From positions 1 through 11,048 of the forward strand of contig CALRBJ010000017.1 in assembly GCA_943354205.1 (NCBI GenBank): a stretch of 11,048 nucleotides of DNA, read 5' to 3'. This stretch comes from Candidatus Nomurabacteria bacterium. Its GTDB lineage: Bacteria > Patescibacteriota > Minisyncoccia > Phycocordibacterales > UBA9973. The notes beneath the pieces were generated by a model. It worked only from the letters and a program-made list of their open reading frames with translations, was not told the origin of the DNA and did no database searches. Each line of letters begins with the position of its first letter. Position 1 is the first letter of the stretch. The translations under genes and the position numbers were made by a program. Below, piece by piece: positions 4,759-10,910 of the stretch.

Positions 4759-5662
4759 AAAATTCTCTCATAGTATTGTAGGCCACGCTACTTTTCTTGT
4801 AATCATAAAATTCTTTTGTGTTTGCAAAGTTGGAATAAGAAACCTCTTCTTTTAATTCTTCGATAAATATTTGGATTTTCTTGTACTGGTTTTTTATAAA
4901 ATCATACGATTTGTCGTCTTTTTGTTCTTCGAAAAATTTTAGTGCTGATTTAAGCTGTTCATCGATCTGTTTGATCATCAGATACTTGAATGGATGATTG
5001 TTCAATTCTTCTTCCTTGCCCTCGAGATACATAGAAGCAAAAAGTTCGATCTCCCTTTTTGATCCGCCGATTATAAATCTCGGCGTCATCAAGCTTTTTC
5101 TTTCTCCAGTATCGGGATCTTCAAAATATTTTACCACTGGTATTTCGTGCCGAACCACATGGTCTTCCCATTCTTTTTCCAATTTATTTCCAATAATATT
5201 TACATTTGAGGCCACAGTAAAATCGAAAGCTGCGCCTAAATACTTGCCTTCATCTCTTTTGAGGACCGCGTCGATGCCCACGCGCAAGTCGTCTCTTTCC
5301 GAAGTCATCACCGCTTTGAATTTTGGGAACATGCCATTGTTTATACGGTCTATGATCATGGCTTGCATCATCTCGCTCAAGGCAAATCCTCCTTCAATTA
5401 TAGAAATATTGCCTCTTTCATTGTTTTGTTTGTCGATTAGATTCTTTCTGTTTTTTACATACTCGATATCTTCATTTATTTTTTCTTGTGTGTATTCTTG
5501 TTCCGCTTTTGTGCCCCGCATAGCACCAACAAAATTCGTTGGATCAGGCCTGTGGTCGTATACTTCTTTCAGTCTTTTTGCCAAATCTACTTGTTTTTCC
5601 AAGTTGTCTAAAACTCCTTCACCAGGGTATTTTATAGATATATTTTTTTCTGTGGGTTCCAT
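4739..5662 (-). CDS. Uncharacterised 307-residue cytosolic protein, possible remote PD-(D/E)XK-like core
   Basis: I do not recognise this protein. It is hydrophilic with no signal peptide or membrane segment. The N-terminal third (about 17-85) is helical and charged. The middle (90-205) looks like a mixed alpha/beta domain, and the C-terminus (215-300) is again charged and helical (EEQKDDKSYDF, IFIEELKEE). In the middle, E97 in a helix, D131 in RVGIDAVLK and D147 in AAFDFTVA are spaced roughly like the E, D and D/E-x-K elements of a PD-(D/E)XK nuclease, but the lysine is replaced by Thr149. This is a weak structural guess. The ATG is only 4 nt after tRNA-Val, leaving no room for a ribosome binding site. 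A downstream TTG (residue 21) after a GGAG could be an alternative start. The gene overlaps the pseudouridine synthase by 20 nt. Confidence 0.8.
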   Translation of the reverse strand: MEPTEKNISIKYPGEGVLDNLEKQVDLAKRLKEVYDHRPDPTNFVGAMRGTKAEQEYTQEKINEDIEYVKNRKNLIDKQNNERGNISIIEGGFALSEMMQAMIIDRINNGMFPKFKAVMTSERDDLRVGIDAVLKRDEGKYLGAAFDFTVASNVNIIGNKLEKEWEDHVVRHEIPVVKYFEDPDTGERKSLMTPRFIIGGSKREIELFASMYLEGKEEELNNHPFKYLMIKQIDEQLKSALKFFEEQKDDKSYDFIKNQYKKIQIFIEELKEEVSYSNFANTKEFYDYKKSSVAYNTMREFYERKIQ

Positions 5663-5666
5663 AGAG

Positions 5667-5739
5667 TGCGCGGTGCAGGACTCGAACCTGCGACCTTTCC
5701 GGTGTAAACGGATTGCTCTACCAACTGAGCTAACCGCGC
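5667..5739 (-). tRNA. tRNA-Val (TAC anticodon)
   Basis: The fold shows acceptor GCGCGGT/ACCGCGC, D stem GCTC/GAGC, anticodon loop TTTACAC (anticodon TAC), variable loop AGGTC and T arm GCAGG-TTCGAGT-CCTGC. Discriminator is A73. CCA is not encoded; CTCT follows and then the ATG of the next gene. The anticodon stem has an A27-A43 mismatch. Confidence 0.95.
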
Positions 5740-5756
5740 ATTTTTTTAATTTTTTT

Positions 5757-5773
5757 AACAGGCCTTGCCTGTT
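5757..5773. other. Perfect hairpin between tRNA-Arg and tRNA-Val
   Basis: AACAGGC pairs with GCCTGTT over 7 bp with a 3-nt loop. In the direction of tRNA transcription (minus) it is followed by A runs, not T runs, so it does not look like a terminator. It could be a processing structure in a tRNA-Arg/tRNA-Val precursor. The role is unknown. Confidence 0.4.
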
Positions 5774-5785
5774 TATTTCAACCTG

Positions 5786-5857
5786 TGCCTTCGGTAGGAA
5801 TCGAACCTACATCAAAGCCTTAGAAGAGCTCTGTTCTATCCATTGAACTACGAAGGC
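5786..5857 (-). tRNA. tRNA-Arg (TCT anticodon)
   Basis: The fold shows acceptor GCCTTCG/CGAAGGC, D stem GTTC/GAAC, anticodon loop CTTCTAA (anticodon TCT, reading AGA/AGG), and T arm GTAGG-TTCGATT-CCTAC. Discriminator is A73. CCA is not encoded. The anticodon stem uses two G-U pairs (27-43 and 31-39). No terminator separates it from the pilus genes upstream, so it may be carried on the same transcript. Confidence 0.95.
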
Positions 5858-5898
5858 AGGGATTCCACTAATACCGAGGCACATAGAATATATCAGCT

Positions 5899-6216
5899 TT
5901 ACAGGCTCGGGTCTAGTACCGTCGGCTTTGTATCTATTATTCTGGCCTCCTCGGCCTTGCGATCAGAAATAATTTTAGATATTTTTTCGAGCTTTTCAGC
6001 TTCTAATTTTACTGGAAGAATAGTGGGTCCGGCACTCGAATTATACAAATCCTCGCTATTTACCAAATAGAGGAGGTACATGCTGGCAGAAAAAATAAGG
6101 GTGAAGGCAATCGAAAAAATAAAGAGCACGCGCACCCAATCAGCTGATGCATTGCGGGCAAAGTCGTTCTTTACAAATTTTGTACTAATTTTCTTTTTTA
6201 AAAAATTTATTTTCAT
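5899..6216 (-). CDS. Small bitopic membrane protein at the end of the pilMNO cluster
   Basis: The 105-residue protein has a basic cytoplasmic N-terminus (residues 1-27, ten Lys/Arg), one membrane helix (about 28-52) and an external tail. The tail holds an amphipathic charged helix (about 69-93, VKLEAEKLEKISKIISDRKA) and ends in TVLDPSL. I do not recognise the family. It starts 11 nt after the pilO stop and is the last gene of the cluster, the place where pilP sits in Gram-negative bacteria. It has no lipobox and no visible PilP beta domain, so it is not a clear PilP homologue. The bitopic layout like PilN and PilO suggests an accessory part of the inner-membrane pilus platform, by inference from context only. 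Confidence 0.8.
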   Translation of the reverse strand: MKINFLKKKISTKFVKNDFARNASADWVRVLFIFSIAFTLIFSASMYLLYLVNSEDLYNSSAGPTILPVKLEAEKLEKISKIISDRKAEEARIIDTKPTVLDPSL

Positions 6217-6227
6217 ACAGGAATATA

Positions 6228-6788
6228 TTAACTGGCTTTAAACGATTTAAGCTCCAAGTCTAAGCTCAAATTCCAACTAGTTTGAGTATTGCCCTTCGAA
6301 TCAAGCGTGTCCGAGCGCACCATATGCGAACGCAAGATATCTAGATCATATGGAGCATTTTCTATTAGTTTTTCTAAACGATAAATTTGGGAGAAAGTTC
6401 CAGTGGCAGACATGGAAATCTTTAGAGTCTTTGGGCTTTTGTCGGTTTGGTCGGATATGCTCTTATCGTTTATATCAGCATTGGAAATGGAAATTTTTGC
6501 CCCAGATTGTGGCCCAAAAGCCTCCAGAGAAGTCAGAAAATCGGCTACGCCATTTTGATCGACAAAGTACAAATCTATATCAGCGCGCGCGTTCGCACTG
6601 TCCTCAAGCGCACGTTTTAATTTAGCAGTATCAGCAGCCCTGGTCCCAGCTGTAGCGATGTCATTTGCTATAGCTCCAGCATGTGCGTTTTTATTTCTTA
6701 TTAAAATAAATAAATACGAAAGACTTCCAAGGGCAAGGAGCGATAGTATTCCGGAAATTATTATTTTTTGATTTATTTTATTATTCAT
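6228..6788 (-). CDS. pilO: Type IV pilus assembly protein PilO-like
   Basis: PilO pairs with PilN as a bitopic inner-membrane protein that aligns the type IV pilus motor with the rest of the machine. The 186-residue protein has a short N-terminal cytoplasmic part, one membrane helix (about 9-30), then a helical stalk (38-75). A C-terminal alpha/beta domain follows, in which FSQIYRLEKLIENAPYDLDI (132-151) matches the PilO pattern of a ferredoxin-like fold. Sequence conservation in the family is low, so the name rests on topology, this motif and operon position. The ATG overlaps the pilN stop as ATGA, indicating translational coupling. The small membrane protein follows after 11 nt. Confidence 0.85.
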   Translation of the reverse strand: MNNKINQKIIISGILSLLALGSLSYLFILIRNKNAHAGAIANDIATAGTRAADTAKLKRALEDSANARADIDLYFVDQNGVADFLTSLEAFGPQSGAKISISNADINDKSISDQTDKSPKTLKISMSATGTFSQIYRLEKLIENAPYDLDILRSHMVRSDTLDSKGNTQTSWNLSLDLELKSFKAS

Positions 6789-7354
6789 TTTTTTATTGTT
6801 TGTTTTGTGTCTGAATAATCAAAAGTAAACGTAAAGGGAATATTAGAATTTTTTACCAAATCTGACACAGGTAAATTTATGCCAGAAAAATGCGTGTCGC
6901 CCTCGAGTGATTTTTTAAAAGAAAGCAGGCTGTCGCGAGAAGATGCGGTACCTGATATAGAAATAGTGGCGAGAGCGGTGCCCTTTTTATTTTTGTCTTT
7001 TTTTTGATAAGAAAAGTCGGTCAGTTTTATAGTCGGCATTTTTTTGTCTATTATTGAATCAAAAGCGAGAGTGGGCGAAGTGCCATTCATGCTTAAGGAG
7101 TCGAGCTTGGTATTTGTAGCAAGAACCAATAGGGCTGTGGTGGGGTCTGTAGTCAGTTCACCTTTATTTTTAAGCGCCATAGCACGAGAAGTTTCTATTT
7201 TGTCTTTGGCGATCGAGAGCAGATACGAAGGCAAGAGAGCAATCATGGAGGCTATCGCCAAGAATAAGAACATGGTCATGCAAACTAAAGTCAAACGCTT
7301 GTTGTACTGGCGACGTAAGTTTTTCTTTTCTTCTATTGGTAAGAGATTTATCAT
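6785..7354 (-). CDS. pilN: Type IV pilus assembly protein PilN-like
   Basis: PilN uses its short cytoplasmic N-terminus to bind PilM and its external domain to pair with PilO. The 189-residue protein starts MINLLPIEEKKNLRRQYNKR, which closely follows the INLLP signature known to dock in the PilM groove. One membrane helix spans about 21-47. The external part contains a helical stretch and a ferredoxin-like region with SLLSFKKSLEGDTHFSGINL (142-161) matching the usual PilN pattern. The gene lies 12 nt after pilM and overlaps pilO by 4 nt. There is no Shine-Dalgarno sequence before the ATG. The INLLP motif and gene order make the call strong. Confidence 0.92.
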   Translation of the reverse strand: MINLLPIEEKKNLRRQYNKRLTLVCMTMFLFLAIASMIALLPSYLLSIAKDKIETSRAMALKNKGELTTDPTTALLVLATNTKLDSLSMNGTSPTLAFDSIIDKKMPTIKLTDFSYQKKDKNKKGTALATISISGTASSRDSLLSFKKSLEGDTHFSGINLPVSDLVKNSNIPFTFTFDYSDTKQTIKK

Positions 7355-7366
7355 AGTAAATAAAAA

Positions 7367-8455
7367 TTACTCATCATTTTTGAAATCAGCCAAAGCAAGC
7401 CCGATCGCGGTGGCATACCCCAGACTATCAGCCCTATTCATATCAGGCACATATCGCGATGGGTCGCCCATGTTTATCCAGACATTTGCTTGCTCGACTT
7501 TTATACGCAAACCGTCGGAAAGGTAGTCGGATAGTCCGATTAAATTAGAATCGCCGCCTGAAAGAATAATTTTTTCAATTTTTGGACGGTCTTTGCCATT
7601 TTCATCCTTGTGTGTATGCCAGTAAATAAAGTTGCAATTTATTTCGTCTTTGATAGCTGCGACGCTCGATATGAGCATGGAAAAAACTTCTTGATCTTTG
7701 CCTTCCATAGACAAACCATGCTCGCGTTTCATTTTTTCCGCTTCTTCATATGAAATATTCAATCCTTTGGATATGGTTTGGGTGAGAGTGGACCCGCCGA
7801 GCTCGAGAGTGGAAGTAAATACTACCACTCCATAGGACACTATCGATATGCCAGTGCGAGTATCGCCAAAGTCTACTATCATGTAGCAATTTTTATCCCC
7901 TTTCGCTATAAGCGCTCGTGCAGAGGCTGCTGCTTCGAGCTCGAGCGATGTGGGAGTGAGTCCTGCGCCATAGAAAGTAGACAGGTAGCTCTCGATCATC
8001 TCTCGCGCCACAGCGGAAACTTCTACTTCATATTCATCATCTGGAGCCCAGAGCAAATCGAAGTCAAAGACCGTATCAGCGGCTGGTATCGGAATATTCT
8101 CTTCTAGTCCGAGTTCTATCGTACCGCGAGCATCGGGACCAGAAGCTTTCGGGATTCTGGTTTTGTATAAATAAAATTGCTCTTCTGGCAAGGAAACTCT
8201 GGCAAAAGACAGACGCAACTCTTTTGCCAAACTAGAAAGTATGTCGGTCATTTTTTGAGGATCTACAATTTTGCCTTTTTCCACCACTCCAACCGGAATT
8301 TTTTTCTCACCATAGCGTTTCAATTTCAAGATGCCATTTGCCCGAGCGAGCTCGGCGTATTTTATGGAGCGATCGGAAATATCCAAACCGATTCCCGACA
8401 TGGAAAGTATTTTGGGTGTAGGAAAAAATTTATTTATTTTATCGGCAAAAGACAT
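7367..8455 (-). CDS. pilM: Type IV pilus assembly protein PilM (actin-like ATPase fold)
   Basis: PilM is a cytoplasmic actin/FtsA-like protein that forms the inner ring of the type IV pilus machine and binds the PilN N-terminus. The 362-residue protein has the phosphate-1 motif GIGLDISDRSIKYAEL (21-36). The phosphate-2 region is IVDFGDTRTGISIV (193-206), the typical LELGGSTLTQTI is at 217-228, and the adenosine motif IILSGGDSNLIGL is at 296-308. A 1C-type insert region is at about 60-165. Length fits the family (about 350). It is the first gene of pilM-pilN-pilO-small protein and has an extended -10 promoter overlapping the end of dedA. The expected motor ATPase, platform protein and pilins are not in this window. 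Confidence 0.95.
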   Translation of the reverse strand: MSFADKINKFFPTPKILSMSGIGLDISDRSIKYAELARANGILKLKRYGEKKIPVGVVEKGKIVDPQKMTDILSSLAKELRLSFARVSLPEEQFYLYKTRIPKASGPDARGTIELGLEENIPIPAADTVFDFDLLWAPDDEYEVEVSAVAREMIESYLSTFYGAGLTPTSLELEAAASARALIAKGDKNCYMIVDFGDTRTGISIVSYGVVVFTSTLELGGSTLTQTISKGLNISYEEAEKMKREHGLSMEGKDQEVFSMLISSVAAIKDEINCNFIYWHTHKDENGKDRPKIEKIILSGGDSNLIGLSDYLSDGLRIKVEQANVWINMGDPSRYVPDMNRADSLGYATAIGLALADFKNDE

Positions 8456-8482
8456 GTAGCAATATAATATGGTTGTGCCTCA

Positions 8483-8511
8483 ATTATACCACTTTTATTC
8501 CCGATTTTTAA
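8483..8511 (-). promoter_or_regulatory. Extended -10 promoter of the pilM operon
   Basis: The minus strand shows TGGTATAAT (8483-8491), a perfect extended -10. A possible -35, TTAAAA, lies at 8506-8511 with 17-nt spacing, inside the end of dedA. Predicted start near 8476 gives a leader of about 21 nt. The 11-mer AGTGGTATAAT is shared exactly with the promoter at 556-566. A second AT-rich -10-like stretch lies just before the ATG. Confidence 0.65.
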
Positions 8512-9100
8512 AAACTAAACGCGCTAGGCCGTACAGGGTCGGGGTGAGTGAGATAAAAGTTATGAAAAGGACAATGGGGAGGATGTAGTGGTCGATATTT
8601 GGTACTGTGCGACCAAGGGTGTAGCCGAGCAGGGGTAGTAATGTACCCCATAGCGCGCCACCGACAATGCTCGATATCACGAATGAAGAAAAGGTCATGC
8701 GCCCCACGCCGGCCAAAGGCGGGATGAGTGTACGCACGATCGGTATGAATCGCGCAAAGATGATGGACATGCGCCCATGTCGATCGAAAAACTTTTTGGT
8801 TTTTTCAAAATATTCTTTTTTCACAAAGCGATAGCTCTGCCCTTCGAGTCTAGCGCCCGCTTTCATGCCGATCGAAAAGCCCAAGATATTGCCGGCCATG
8901 GAAGCGAATATGACCACGATGATGAGTGGAGAAATAGGTAGTAGTCCAGTCGAAGCTAAAAATCCAGCGGTAAAAAGCAAAGAATCTCCGGGTAGAAAAA
9001 TTCCGAAAAAGAGCCCACATTCGGCAAACACAGCGAGGCCAATGCCCAAGAGTCCGAAGGTTTCGATTATTCTTTGGGGATCGAGAAGTAATACATGCAT
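8495..9100 (-). CDS. DedA family membrane protein
   Basis: DedA proteins are inner-membrane proteins related to the VTT/SNARE-associated fold; several act as undecaprenyl-phosphate or phospholipid flippases. The 201-residue protein has the family elements in order: an acidic residue E27 and the re-entrant motif FLPGDSLLFTAGFLAS (35-50), the GFSIGMKAG stretch (74-82), and RFIPIVRTLIPPLAGVGRM (117-135). That last stretch is the conserved basic re-entrant helix segment. C-terminal membrane helices follow (about 140-163 and 173-197). The ATG overlaps the stop of the tRNA-binding domain gene by one base (TAATG), so the genes are coupled. The exact lipid substrate cannot be assigned. Confidence 0.94.
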   Translation of the reverse strand: MHVLLLDPQRIIETFGLLGIGLAVFAECGLFFGIFLPGDSLLFTAGFLASTGLLPISPLIIVVIFASMAGNILGFSIGMKAGARLEGQSYRFVKKEYFEKTKKFFDRHGRMSIIFARFIPIVRTLIPPLAGVGRMTFSSFVISSIVGGALWGTLLPLLGYTLGRTVPNIDHYILPIVLFITFISLTPTLYGLARLVFKNRE

Positions 9101-9453
9101 TATCTTATTTTAGAACCGGAGGCTACTTCAACCTCTGGAATCAGAAATACAGGAGAGCTATCTTTGCCATCGACCGCGAGAAGCATGCCCTGTGACTCGA
9201 CCCCGCGAATCGTGCGCGGTTCTAAATTTACGATATAGAGAACCTGCTTGCCGATGAGTTTTTCGAATTCCGGATAAAATTCACGAATACCAGAAACGAT
9301 TTGGCGCAATCTGGTTTCTCCGTCATCGGTTTTGTCGCCGGTATCCACCATGCACTTATACAGCTTGTCGGCGCCTTCCACCGGCTCGATATTTTTTATC
9401 GTGCCGACACGAATGTCTAATTTTTTAAATTGTTCGTAAGTTATGTTTTCCAT
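9100..9453 (-). CDS. Free-standing tRNA-binding domain protein (MetRS beta / CsaA type)
   Basis: This OB-fold domain binds the outer corner of tRNA and is usually fused to the C-terminus of MetRS, or found alone as a MetRS beta subunit or CsaA. The 117-residue protein matches the C-terminal MetRS domain along its length: FKKLDIRVGTI (9-19), VEGADKLYKC (25-34), QIVSGI (51-56), NLEPRTIRGVESQGMLLA (76-93) and a final FLIPEVEVASGSKIR. An upstream TTG at 9468 would extend it by five residues into ruvX. The ATG at 9453 is preferred because it aligns with family starts and lies one base after the ruvX stop. It may act as a trans subunit for a MetRS encoded elsewhere or as a CsaA-type tRNA-binding chaperone; sequence alone does not decide. 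Confidence 0.93.
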   Translation of the reverse strand: MENITYEQFKKLDIRVGTIKNIEPVEGADKLYKCMVDTGDKTDDGETRLRQIVSGIREFYPEFEKLIGKQVLYIVNLEPRTIRGVESQGMLLAVDGKDSSPVFLIPEVEVASGSKIR

Positions 9454-9454
9454 T

Positions 9455-9841
9455 TTATTTGTTGCCAATCTTGTCCAAATACCTCTGCAATATCAGCGCC
9501 GCCGAGCGCGCATCATCTTTCTTGCCTTCCACATCGTAGCGACCGCTTTCTATTGATGTCATAAATTCGGGAGAAAAAAATATCGGAAGATTTGAAATTG
9601 ATTTTAAAGATTCCGCGAATTTTTTTATATCCGAGTTTATCGGATTCTCCACTCCATTTTCATCCTTGGATTCCCCGATTACAATAGTCGAGACAGACTC
9701 TGCATGCACTGCACCCATGATCGCCTCCATTAAATGCGCATCGTTTGGAAGCGTTGCTTTTGGGAATGCCAATTGCATTCCCTCATCGGAGATAGCGAGC
9801 CCTACCCTCTTTGCGCCATAGTCTATGCCAAGGTATCTCAT
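9455..9841 (-). CDS. ruvX: RuvX/YqgF family RNase H-fold nuclease
   Basis: YqgF/RuvX is an RNase H-fold nuclease linked to Holliday junction resolution and to 16S rRNA 5' end maturation. The 128-residue protein starts MRYLGIDYGAKRVGLAISDE, with the first catalytic Asp at 7. E57 in IVIGESKDENG is at the second acidic position, and D110 in DDARSAALILQRYL is the third. The usual DER(L/M)TT stretch is altered to SPEFMTS (90-96). The reading frame extends upstream to a GTG at 9859, but the ATG at 9841 fits the family start. It is first in a tight unit with the tRNA-binding domain and dedA. It is transcribed divergently from the DUF5652-type gene, with only 46 nt between start codons. Confidence 0.93.
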   Translation of the reverse strand: MRYLGIDYGAKRVGLAISDEGMQLAFPKATLPNDAHLMEAIMGAVHAESVSTIVIGESKDENGVENPINSDIKKFAESLKSISNLPIFFSPEFMTSIESGRYDVEGKKDDARSAALILQRYLDKIGNK

Positions 9842-9852
9842 ATATATAGAGC

Positions 9853-9881
9853 TTAACACGAAAGCTCGCCTGTGCTAATAT
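9853..9881 (+). promoter_or_regulatory. Promoter positioned for a leaderless DUF5652-type mRNA
   Basis: TTAACA (9853-9858), a 17-nt spacer and the extended -10 TGCTAATAT (9873-9881) are followed by a 6-nt discriminator (GCCTTT) and the ATG at 9888. The predicted start is on the A of the ATG. It shares the 46-nt gap with the divergent ruvX gene. Confidence 0.65.
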
Positions 9882-9887
9882 GCCTTT

Positions 9888-10115
9888 ATGCAAATTCTTG
9901 GTCAGTTCAGTATTTGGTCAATAATTATAAGCTTGATTTGGGTGGTTCCGATAAAGGGCTACGCTCTTTGGAGTGCAGTGGAGCGCAAAGAAAAGAGGTG
10001 GTTTATCGCCCTTTTGGTTCTAAACACTCTCGGCATACTGGAGCTCATTTATATCTTTTACATTTGTAAAAAGAAAATTTCCAATATAAAAGCGGATTTG
10101 AAAACTAAGATTTAG
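9888..10115 (+). CDS. DUF5652-type small membrane protein
   Basis: The 75-residue protein has two hydrophobic segments (about 8-28 and 38-59) separated by a charged loop (SAVERKEKRWF), and a basic C-terminal tail (CKKKISNIKADLKTKI). The stretch ALWSAVERKEKRWFIALLVL followed by NTLGILELIYIFYI is what I recall as the core pattern of DUF5652, a small family frequent in Patescibacteria and some archaea. Its function is unknown. The ATG at 9888 follows an extended -10 promoter so closely that the mRNA should be leaderless. A strong hairpin lies 8 nt after the stop, so it looks like a single-gene unit. Confidence 0.85.
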   Translation: MQILGQFSIWSIIISLIWVVPIKGYALWSAVERKEKRWFIALLVLNTLGILELIYIFYICKKKISNIKADLKTKI

Positions 10116-10122
10116 AAAGTGA

Positions 10123-10152
10123 AAGAATAAGTACCCAACGGTACTTATTCTT
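10123..10152 (+). terminator. Hairpin terminator after the DUF5652-type gene
   Basis: A perfect 13-bp stem, AAGAATAAGTACC paired with GGTACTTATTCTT, has loop CAAC. It is followed by a weak T-rich tail (GTTTGTG). It separates the DUF5652-type gene from the endonuclease gene. The tail is poorer in T than the other terminators here. Confidence 0.65.
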
Positions 10153-10178
10153 GTTTGTGAATGGTTTAAGGTTAAAAA

Positions 10179-10187
10179 TGTTATAAT
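10179..10187 (+). promoter_or_regulatory. Extended -10 promoter positioned for a leaderless endonuclease mRNA
   Basis: TGTTATAAT is a perfect extended -10. Seven nucleotides (AGATTAT) separate it from the ATG at 10195, so transcription should begin at or one base before the start codon. No -35 match is evident upstream. Confidence 0.6.
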
Positions 10188-10194
10188 AGATTAT

Positions 10195-10899
10195 ATGGAA
10201 ACAAATTGTGGATACTGCCTTGCTAAATTTACAAAAAAATATTCTGCTCAAAAATATTGTTCACAAGCCTGCTCTAACAGGTTTAATTTGAACAATAAAG
10301 TATTATTTACTGGGCCAAAAATAAAATCTGTAGAACTTGCAGAACTATTTGGAATACTTCTAGGGGATGGGAGCGTAGAAAAATATTTTGTTAAAATTTA
10401 TTTAAACATGATTGCAGATAAAGGATACTCAAAAAATATTCTTAAGATTTTAGAAGTCTCCTTGCCAAAAACACGAGTATCCATTCGATTTAGATCAAGT
10501 AGCGGGACAGAAGAAATCCAAATATCCTCAAAAGATGCATGCGACTACATAAGATCTATTGGGTTTAACCCAAAGAAAAGAGAAGTGCCAAGGTGGATAA
10601 CAAATAAAAAGAAGTTTACTATCGCCACAGTTCGTGGATTGTTTGATACAGAAGGTTCAATCGGAATTAAATACTACAAAAGTAAAAACGGGGTCAAAAT
10701 ATACAAACAACTTACCGTTACCAATAGCAATAAAAGTATTTTGAGTTTCCTTGAAAACAGCTTAGTCCAGCTTGGATTTACACCAACAAAAAACTCCAAG
10801 AAAAATATTTATATAAGCAATAAAAAAGATATCGAAAAATATTTCCAAATAATTGGCACAAGTAATCCAAAGCTTGAGAAAAAAATGAAAATGAAGTAA
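10195..10899 (+). CDS. LAGLIDADG homing endonuclease with N-terminal zinc knuckle
   Basis: LAGLIDADG endonucleases cut long specific DNA sites and spread their own gene or host intron. The 234-residue protein has two LAGLIDADG helices, so it should act as a monomer. The first is AELFGILLGDGSVE (49-62), with acidic D58. The second is TVRGLFDTEGSIGI (145-158), with E153 at the catalytic position. The N-terminus has C5-xx-C8 and C22-xxx-C26 with RFN after, a small zinc-knuckle often found on mobile nucleases. The Lys/Arg-rich C-terminus (KLEKKMKMK) is typical of DNA binding. The gene is more A+T-rich than its neighbours by eye, fitting acquisition. It stands alone: no intron or intein boundary is visible. 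It ends 11 nt before tRNA-Ser on the same strand and has its own extended -10 promoter. Both motifs look intact, so it may be active. Confidence 0.93.
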   Translation: METNCGYCLAKFTKKYSAQKYCSQACSNRFNLNNKVLFTGPKIKSVELAELFGILLGDGSVEKYFVKIYLNMIADKGYSKNILKILEVSLPKTRVSIRFRSSSGTEEIQISSKDACDYIRSIGFNPKKREVPRWITNKKKFTIATVRGLFDTEGSIGIKYYKSKNGVKIYKQLTVTNSNKSILSFLENSLVQLGFTPTKNSKKNIYISNKKDIEKYFQIIGTSNPKLEKKMKMK

Positions 10900-10902
10900 T
10901 GT
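10874..10902 (+). promoter_or_regulatory. Possible promoter of tRNA-Ser overlapping the endonuclease 3' end
   Basis: TTGAGA (10874-10879), a 17-nt spacer and TAATGT (10897-10902) would start transcription at about 10909, just before the tRNA 5' end. The -10 is weak (three of six consensus bases). Cotranscription with the endonuclease is the alternative. Confidence 0.35.
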
Positions 10903-10910
10903 ATTTAATT

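Noticed and set aside
5757..5773. Hairpin between tRNA-Arg and tRNA-Val as a transcription terminator
   Set aside because: In the direction of transcription it is followed by A runs rather than T runs; kept only as an unexplained hairpin.
4998..5846. Plus-strand 282-residue frame containing CAVQDSNLRPFRCKRIALP
   Set aside because: It is antisense to the 307-residue gene and to tRNA-Val and tRNA-Arg; the QDSNLRP peptide is a known tRNA artefact.
9454..9468. TTG start at 9468 for the tRNA-binding domain gene
   Set aside because: It would add five residues inside ruvX. The ATG at 9453 aligns with family starts and directly follows the ruvX stop.
9872..10069. Plus-strand 65-residue frame overlapping the DUF5652-type gene
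   Set aside because: It is a shifted frame of the same DNA. The 9888 frame has clear membrane helices and the family pattern.
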